This document shows positions 58,203-64,000 of a stretch of DNA of 64,000 nt, in pieces. The notes under the pieces are model-generated. The model worked only from the letters and a program-made list of their open reading frames with translations. It was not told the DNA's origin and ran no database searches. The DNA is from Ardenticatenaceae bacterium (GTDB taxonomy: Bacteria > Chloroflexota > Anaerolineae > Promineifilales > Promineifilaceae), in NCBI GenBank assembly GCA_020634435.1, contig JACKBS010000004.1, forward strand, positions 558,001 through 622,000. The letters are read 5' to 3'. Within the stretch, counting starts at the first letter, position 1. Every line of letters begins with the position of its first letter. The position numbers and the translations under genes are program-made.

Positions 58203-59606
58203 TTAGCTGCGACCATCATCCAATATTTTTAACCGCATCCAGGCCAAACGCTGATAATTGAGCAAAGATTTCATATTTTCTGAACCAGATCGATCGAGTA
58301 TTTCTAAAAATAGCTTTCGGGCACGCTCGGTGTCTCCTTGGCTACTTAACGTATTGGCGGTCTCAAGTAAACAGGCAATTTCAAGAAAAAAGAGATCAGA
58401 GTATGTTTGGGCTTTGGTTAATAAAGCTTGAATTCCTTTCTCTTGATCAAACCATTCATACTGCGGAGCGAGAAACCAATCGCTTAAAATATGGATGATA
58501 TATCGATCCATCACATTGTTTTCCAGAATAATATTGACATACTCCATCGCTTTTCTTTCCGAAATCGTGCCCGAATAGTGTCGGAGTTCATTGCACAACA
58601 TGTATGAATAAGGAGCAAAATAGGGTTCGAATTTTTTAAGCTGGTCAATAATTTGTTGAGCGAGTTCTTGGTTGTGGGCAATATCAGAACTGCTTTCAGC
58701 ATGAGGAACATGGTCCTTGTTCCATAATAGCTTCAGATCATCGAGAAAGAGCTTGAGTGTGGCGTGTTTTAGAGAAAAATCCTCTTGCTCAAGAAGTTGC
58801 AAAAGGTATGTGCGACTTTGAGGCTCACCTAGTTTGAACAGCGCAGCGGCTGCTGGAAATCCGATAGAGTCAAGTGTGTTAACCAGGGGCGTAACTGCTT
58901 GTTGAGAACCCAAATCTCCTAATACTTTTGCTGTTGCTTGACGAACCTCTTCAGATGGATCATCTAGCAAACTTATAAGTGGCGCTAAATCAATAGAAGA
59001 ATCAAAGAATTGGAAGAGATTGATCGCTGCTTGCCTTATAGATGGCTCTGGATTTTTCAGAGTCTTATAAAGCTCTGGCAAGATTGTTTGGTCAACATTT
59101 TTTGCTCTCTGTTTAATTTCGTGGCGATTCATTGCCCACTCAGTAAGTTGGTCTGGTAATGAGCTTTTTTGCTCAAAGAGGGTGTGGGCAGTGGCTTGAA
59201 TGAGTTGAATATTGCTATTAACATTCGCAACAAAAATGTCTAGCTCTAAATTTTCATTTTGTGAGTCTGAATCTTCTTGAGCAAATTCACTAATAATGCT
59301 GACCATTTGTTCCAGTAAATTGCCTGTGTAGGTGTTAATTTTGTCAATCACATTTTCTTGAGATTCAATATTTTCGAAAAGATGACCAAAACTTTTTCCG
59401 ACAGCAGAAATTTTTTCGGCTAAAGCCAAAAAATTTACTGGTGTTTCTGATGTTGAATCACCTTTGTAATAATCTAACTGGCGAGTTGCGTTTTCGAAAA
59501 AGTGTATTGCTGAACTCGTTTCAAATAAGAAGATCTTAACTCGAATTGCAGTCGGTAAGTTACGGTAAGAAAAAAGATTTAAGCTGATTCTTGTGTAGAT
59601 GTCCAT
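58203..59606 (-). CDS. Uncharacterised HEAT-repeat-type helical protein
   Basis: A 467-residue, Leu/Glu/Gln/Asn-rich, almost all-helical protein starting MDIYTRISLNLFSYRNLPTA. Residues of about 175-290 show HEAT-type repeats (NPEPSIRQAAINLFQFF, DPSEEVRQATAKVLGDLGSQ then AVTPLVNTL). The N-terminal 170 residues contain coiled-coil stretches, and the last 100 residues resemble TPR helices (LETANTLSSQGDTERARKLF). This is a protein-protein interaction scaffold with no enzyme motif. It is AT-rich, lacks ACGGCCGT and has the shared promoter module upstream. Confidence 0.65.
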   Translation of the reverse strand: MDIYTRISLNLFSYRNLPTAIRVKIFLFETSSAIHFFENATRQLDYYKGDSTSETPVNFLALAEKISAVGKSFGHLFENIESQENVIDKINTYTGNLLEQMVSIISEFAQEDSDSQNENLELDIFVANVNSNIQLIQATAHTLFEQKSSLPDQLTEWAMNRHEIKQRAKNVDQTILPELYKTLKNPEPSIRQAAINLFQFFDSSIDLAPLISLLDDPSEEVRQATAKVLGDLGSQQAVTPLVNTLDSIGFPAAAALFKLGEPQSRTYLLQLLEQEDFSLKHATLKLFLDDLKLLWNKDHVPHAESSSDIAHNQELAQQIIDQLKKFEPYFAPYSYMLCNELRHYSGTISERKAMEYVNIILENNVMDRYIIHILSDWFLAPQYEWFDQEKGIQALLTKAQTYSDLFFLEIACLLETANTLSSQGDTERARKLFLEILDRSGSENMKSLLNYQRLAWMRLKILDDGRS

Positions 59607-59658
59607 CTAAGCTCCATTAATTTCTGCTTGATAAAACTGTCAAAAAAACGCGCAGAAA

Positions 59659-59708
59659 CAGTATACAAGAAACAAATGTCACTTCATAACGAAAAGAGGG
59701 TTTGGGGG
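59659..59708 (-). promoter_or_regulatory. Shared promoter module, copy 3 (diverged)
   Basis: TATACT (59660-59665, minus) and the surrounding CAGTATACAAG block, with AAAACGCGC immediately to the left as in copy 2. The -35 region is ATGAAG. It reads into the gene at 59606 with a leader of about 50 nt, and on the plus strand it precedes the intact-length molybdopterin gene. Confidence 0.55.
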
Positions 59709-59750
59709 ATCGGGAAATGGTACTTGGCCGTTTCTGCTAAACTCCCTCCC

Positions 59751-60780
59751 ATGAAAACGCCCTGGGCCAACGCGGTTTTGCTCATTTTGATTCTGGTGCA
59801 GGCGGTCACTGGCTATTTTGGCATGGTGAACGGCCGTATCTCCCGCGCCTGGATTTTGTGGGCACATGGCATTGGGGCGTACGCGCTGGTGGTCCTGCTC
59901 TACTGGAAAGGCGGCATCATCCTCGACGCCATCCGCCGCAAAACGGTGTGGACCCGCCGCCGCATTGCCTTTGCCGGGATGTTGGTTTTCTGCTCGTCGT
60001 CATCGGCTCTGGCCTGCTGTGGACGTTTAGCGGGCCGATTTATCTGGGCGGCTTTAGCCTGGTGAGCCTGCACATCTACCTGGCGGTGCCGTTGCTGCTG
60101 CTCATGGCCTGGCACGCCTGGCAGATGCGCTTCATCTGGCGCGTGCCGGGCACGCTGGGGCGGCGATTGTTTATGGGTACGGCCGTTTCCACCCTCCTCG
60201 GTCTCGTTTTTTGGCGCACCGCCAACTGGGGCAAAGACGAATTGGCCCTGCCCGGTGCCGTCGCCGCTTCACCGGCTCCTACGAAAACGGCAGCTTCTCC
60301 CATCGCTTCCCCGTCGTCAGCTGGCTCAACGACAATCCCCCACCCATCGACGTGGCTAACTGGCAGCTGCGGGTTGATGGCGCGGTCAAACGGCCGTACA
60401 CGCTCACCTACGACCAACTCCGTGACATGATCGATTGGGAAGGAACGGCCGTACTCGATTGCACCGGCGGCTGGTATGCCGAACAAGTGTGGCGCGGTGT
60501 TTCCCTGTCCCGTCTGCTGGAATTGGCTGGATTGGAGGAAACGGCCGTTAGCCTCTCCATCATTTCCGTCACCGGGTACCAGCGGCGGTTTACGTTGGAG
60601 CAGGCCAGTCGGTACGCCCTGGCCCTCGACGTGGCTGACGCGCCGCTCTCCCACGGCCACGGCTTCCCCCTCCGCCTCGTCGCCCCCGACCAGCGCGGCG
60701 TGGAGTGGGTCAAATGGATCACCCACCTCCGCCTCAACCGCACCAGCAAACTGTGGCAGCTTCCCCTCCCGCTAGAATAA
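59751..60780 (+). pseudogene. Cytochrome b-like plus sulfite-oxidase-like molybdopterin protein, two frameshifts
   Basis: From the ATG at 59751 the frame encodes transmembrane segments (ANAVLLILILVQAVTGYFGM, GIGAYALVVLLYWKGG), then shifts near 59985 (GFLLVVIGSGLLWTFSGP continues in another frame) and again near 60275. The last part has PVVSWLNDNPPP, VLDCTGGWYAEQVWRGVSL, where Cys is the molybdenum ligand, and VKWITHLRLN, as in the sulfite oxidase/YedY family. Restoring both shifts gives about 340 residues: four or so helices fused to a Moco domain. Two sequencing errors or real decay would both explain it. ACGGCCGT is frequent here. Confidence 0.75.
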
Positions 60781-60940
60781 TTCACCGCAGAGGCCGCGGA
60801 GGACGCGGAGAACGAATCCAAAAGTTTGACCAATAGGACACGGGCAAGCGCAGACAAGCGCGGCTTTACTCAATTTTTTCCGCGTTCATCCGCGCTCGTC
60901 CGCGTCCAACCAAGGCACCCCCTTTCGCAAGTGTCACCCC
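60781..60940. repeat. Spacer of short tandem words
   Basis: Contains ACCGCAGAGGCCGCGGAGGA-like and TCATCCGCGCTCGTCCGCG words that also occur near 47850. No coding signal was seen. It ends at the target duplication of the IS4-type element. Confidence 0.45.
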
Positions 60941-60950
60941 CGCGTAGGCG

Positions 60951-62143
60951 CTGAGGGGAGGACATGTTTGGGAGTTGGAAAAAGAATAGCTCATCGAGGA
61001 CAATTCTGATGTCTTCTAAAACGTCAGAAGGAGTCCAAAATGAGCTATCCCGTACTTTATCAATGGATTCAAACAATTGCCAGCCATTTGCCTTGTCTCA
61101 ATAGCTGGCAAGTTGAAAATGTCGGCTTGTTTACTATCGGCATCATGCGTGCAGAAAGTTGCCAACAGCAGCAGATTGCCCGCCAGGTAGCGACAGGCGA
61201 AAAATTGAGAGTTGCGCCCGACGCTTGCGACGTTTTCTGGACAATGCACTGTTTCCGCTGCCCGCCTTTTTCGCGCAATGGACCGCCTGGATTGTCAGTC
61301 AGTTGCCGCCTGGGAGCTCTACCTGCTGGTCGATGAAACGAAGCTGCAAGACCGCCTGGCAGTCATGGTTGTGGGCGTCGCTTGGGAGGTCGGTGTATTC
61401 CCTGGCGTGGCGTTGTTACCTGGCTAACAATCCATGAGCAATATCCAGCCGAGGGCAAGTGGGCCTGATCACAACCTTGTTGCAAGCGGTCCAGAAGGGT
61501 ATCGCTACAAACAGAGAGGTGGTCGCTGGCCGACCGGGCATTGGAACCTCGCCTGATTTGTGTCAGGCTGTGGCTAACCTGGGATGGTACTATCTGTTCC
61601 GCGTGACCAGCATGACAAAGGTATGTACCGATGAAGGCGATTTGGCCATTGCCCACATGGTGCAAGCTGGTGAACAGTGGTCGGTTGCTGGGCTTGTCTT
61701 CAAGCAGCGGGGTCGGTTGCCAGCAACGGCTCATGCTATTTGGCGTGCTGGCTATGACCAGCCGTGGGCGCTGGTAACCAACGACACCACGCTGACTGGT
61801 TTCGAGTATGCGAACCGAAATTGGCAGGAACAAAGCTTCGCGACCTGAAAGGTGGTGGCTGGCAGTGGTCCGACAGTCGTATCAGTCATCAGACCACTGG
61901 GTCGTCTGCTTGTTTTGCTGGTGGTTGCCTATGCTTGGTCGCTTGCTTTGGGCAGTGTTGCGGCGGCCCAGGAGCGTACGCAACCTATGCAACGCCATGA
62001 AGATGGCACCAAACGTCGCCATTGGAGCCTGTTCAAAGAGGGGATTCAATTCTTCTTTGAATTTGTGCTGAGACATAACCATTTTATCAATTTACAATTT
62101 CTACCCGACCCTAGAATTACCTGAAAAGGTGTCCTCCCCTCAG
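60951..62143 (+). mobile_element. IS4-type insertion sequence, decayed, with 10-bp target duplication
   Basis: Terminal inverted repeats CTGAGGGGAGGACA at 60951-60964 and its complement at 62130-62143. The direct repeat CGCGTAGGCG flanks it on both sides (60941-60950 and 62144-62153), a 10-bp target duplication as made by several IS4-family groups. Length 1193 bp. The transposase frame is broken, so the copy is dead. ACGGCCGT is absent. Confidence 0.88.
61040..62124 (+). pseudogene. IS4-family transposase remnant (several frameshifts)
   Basis: Pieces in different frames join to a transposase: MSYPVLYQWIQTIASHLPCL at the start, then RRFLDNALFPLPAFFAQWTA, LVDETKLQDRLAVMVVGVAW and, near the end, FEYANRNWQEQSFRDLKGGG. 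The last piece carries the IS4 signature Y-x2-R-x3-E-x6-K (YANRNWQEQSFRDLK). At least three frame changes (about 61210, 61310 and 61440) and one near 61840 show it is inactive. Confidence 0.82.
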
Positions 62144-62178
62144 CGCGTAGGCGGGGGTCCATCTTGTGAGGACCAATG

Positions 62179-63164
62179 GATTCCCGCGAAGGCTGCTCTG
62201 TTGAAAACATCCAAAACAAAGCAAAAGATGCTTACGGGATTAACTGATCTAAAGCAAAATTAATGATGCAGATTGTAAACCAACATCTTAATCGCTGGCT
62301 CACGCCGTTGCAGATAGTATTTGCGTGCCCGAATGGCGTCACCAAACTTGCGTTTGATGACCGAGATGACGGTTTCGACCTTCCAGCGCTGCCCAAAGAG
62401 TCCATCCAGTCGGGCTACGGCAACCAAGTCAGCGCGTGCTTGGCGCAAGGGCGAGGCAATCGACCGCTTCGGACCCGTGCGACGGGCGGTATGAGGTCAT
62501 CAGGTCGTACCGACTTCACATCAAAGCCACCATCAGCAACAAAACCCATTGACCAGAACGCATAAACGGCCGTACCGCACGCCGCATCGTTTCCAATTTA
62601 CTACCATCATGCCCCGGCCCATACGATTGACTCCGTCCCAAAATGAACAGGTGTTCAGACCAACCCCATAGAATCCTTTCCAATATTGGGTGATCTTCCA
62701 GCCGCGTCGGTTGATATAGTAATCACTGGCTTGAGTCAGCTGAAACCCAGTCGCGTCAATCGCGACTGCTTCCTCCTCAATGCCCAACTCTGTCAACAAG
62801 CTGACATTCATGCGATCGATCTGGGCCAGCGTCAACAATCGAGCCGCTGCCCGCGCCAGTGCCGAGTACGTGGGCATCCTTGAGTCCCAGTTCCTGACCA
62901 CCGCATCACTAGCCAGCAGCCACTCTTCCATATCCCGATAACTCAATCTCAGCCGATGCATCAACAAAATGCAGGTAACCAACTGCGGCTGCGTATACTT
63001 GCGCGGGCTTTTGGGATGGGAATAAGGAGCAAATTCTTTTTGTGCCAGGTTGTGGGCCATGCGAGCAAAGGTCACAAACTGGCTTTCACGCCGATTTTTC
63101 TTAGCCATATCATCATTATCGCCGTTCTTACCATCTTTTCAACAGTGCAGCCTTCGCGGGAATG
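62179..63164 (-). mobile_element. IS5-type insertion sequence, decayed
   Basis: ATTCCCGCGAAGGCTGC at 62180-62196 and its complement at 63147-63163 form imperfect ends; the similarity extends about 31 bp with mismatches at two positions. The target duplication is not evident. The transposase inside lies on the minus strand and is broken. It is directly next to the IS4-type element. Confidence 0.7.
62260..63108 (-). pseudogene. IS5-family transposase remnant
   Basis: An N-terminal part (MAKKNRRESQFVTFARMAHN to about 62535) and a C-terminal part (62260-62448, RQARADLVAVARLDG and RWKVETVISVIKRKFG) are in one frame, but the middle (FVADGGFDVKSVRPDD) needs another frame, so two compensating frameshifts break it. 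DDE residues are AIDATGF (D), FVADGG (D) and RWKVETVI (E). The order and spacing fit IS5-type transposases. Confidence 0.8.
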
Positions 63165-63246
63165 ACAATTATGTTGCAAAAAAACTCTGTGCCCCCCGCG
63201 CCCTCTGCGGTAAAATCCCTCCTAACAGTTTGGAGGGAACAAAATC

Positions 63247-64000
63247 ATGCACCAAAAGTTTGTCTGGCGATGGCTGCTGCTGGCGGCAACGGCCGTCTTC
63301 CACCTCACCACCATTTTTCAACCAACGCACGCTTTCGCTGAAGGCGGCGGGCACGGTCAGGAGTCCGGCCCGAGCGGCAAAAATCACGCCCAAGTCCCCA
63401 ACCCCGGCCTGCTCATCACCGAGGTGTTCTACAACCCACCCGGCGAGGAGTCAGAGCGGGAATGGCTGGAGATTGCCAACGTCGGTACGGCCGTTCTCGA
63501 CCTCAGCGACATCAAAATTGGGGATGAGGAGCAAAGCGGCGGCGGCGAAGGGATGCGCCGCTTTCCTGAAGGTACGCTGCTGGAGCCGGAACAGGCGCTG
63601 GTGGTGGCCCAAACGGCCGTTGGCTTCCGCTTCCTCTATGGCACCAATCCCGACTTTGAACTGACCGACTCTGACCCCACCGTGCCCGACATGCGCAGCT
63701 ACGCGCTTTGGGCGACGGGCGACATCGCCCTGGCTAACGATGGCGATGAAGTAGTGCTCCTTAATGAGCGCAACCTGATCATCGACAGTGTGAATTATGG
63801 CGACCGGGACACCTTTTTTGCGCCAGCAGTAACGGCCGTTTTCGAGAACCAATCCATCGAGCGCAACCCCGCCAACTGCGACACGGACACCGCCACTGAC
63901 TGGCAGCCGCAGCAGCCGCCCACCCCCGGCGTGGTCCAGTTCAGCGACGCCTGCCGCACCCCGCTCAACCCCGCTGAGCTGGAAGCGCTGCCGTCCATCG
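63247..64000 (+). CDS. Secreted lamin-tail-domain protein (cut by window edge)
   Basis: The frame from 63247 stays open to the window edge (about 251 codons). GGAGGG sits 9 nt before the ATG. MHQKFVWRWLLLAATAVFHL is a signal peptide. After a short Gly/Ser-rich linker, a lamin-tail domain begins: LLITEVFYNPPGEESEREWL, then VLDLSDIKIGDEEQ, MRRFPEGTLLEPEQALVVA and NDGDEVVLLNERNLIIDSVN. Such domains occur on extracellular nucleases and surface proteins, as in the nuclease at 36511. The downstream domains are outside the window. ACGGCCGT occurs four times here. Confidence 0.85.
   Translation, partial: MHQKFVWRWLLLAATAVFHLTTIFQPTHAFAEGGGHGQESGPSGKNHAQVPNPGLLITEVFYNPPGEESEREWLEIANVGTAVLDLSDIKIGDEEQSGGGEGMRRFPEGTLLEPEQALVVAQTAVGFRFLYGTNPDFELTDSDPTVPDMRSYALWATGDIALANDGDEVVLLNERNLIIDSVNYGDRDTFFAPAVTAVFENQSIERNPANCDTDTATDWQPQQPPTPGVVQFSDACRTPLNPAELEALPSI

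Noticed and set aside
54106..60950. Integron integrase or further attC sites for a true cassette array
   Set aside because: Only one convincing attC was found; stops at 56528 and 58203 are not followed by RYYYAAC boxes, and no tyrosine recombinase frame exists.

Overview
The window reads as part of a chromosome from an uncultured Chloroflexota bacterium (Anaerolineae/Caldilineae-like). This is inferred from the type of proteins and the general look of the genome, not from a marker gene. Most genes look ordinary and vertically inherited. The most striking global feature is the palindromic octamer ACGGCCGT: I counted about 95 copies by eye, in genes (all three reading frames) and in spacers, where one or two would be expected by chance. 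It is rare in the elements that look mobile or recently acquired.

Layout. 1-360: 5' part of an IS982-type transposase running off the left edge. 375-8885 (+): secreted Kelch protein, SbcD and SbcC nuclease pair, a stand-alone receiver protein, a UbiA-type prenyltransferase and a deoxynucleoside kinase. 9242-13832 (-): an unrecognised protein, then radC interrupted by a 2.4-kb group II intron placed in the glycine codon of its JAMM motif, then a small acidic protein. 13939-19641 (-): AI-2E family transporter, rpsO-pnp, an alpha/beta hydrolase and an AbrB-type regulator. 19782-24491 (-): a 1569-residue hybrid sensor kinase. 24966-31299 (-): a chaperone cluster, hsp20-dnaK-cbpA-clpB. 31521-36336 (-): a MacB/LolCDE-like ABC exporter and a small membrane protein. 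36511-42099 (-): a large secreted nuclease with lamin-tail and RTX-like parts, and a DUF3352 protein. 42361-45015 (+): two class IV aminotransferases and a sulfotransferase-like protein. 45118-48895: OsmC, RidA, a small unknown protein and a PadR-ABM-hydrolase operon. 49021-54105 (-): a second giant hybrid kinase, paralogous to the first, with one extra PAS domain.

54.6-60.8 kb is the accessory patch: an NlpC/P60-like protein, a YdeI/OmdA-type gene followed directly by an integron attC-like site, and two uncharacterised AT-rich genes. Three successive minus-strand genes there carry the same promoter module. A truncated copy of the 5' end of a molybdopterin oxidoreductase gene lies upstream of the complete, but twice frameshifted, gene. 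60.95-63.17 kb holds two decayed insertion sequences, one IS4-type with a 10-bp target duplication and one IS5-type. A lamin-tail secreted protein runs off the right edge.

Spacers are rich in long perfect inverted repeats. Several factor-independent terminators, and a family of about 60-bp spacer elements, are built on pairs of ACGGCCGT. Promoters recognised by eye share a TATACT -10 box. No tRNA, rRNA or CRISPR array was seen.
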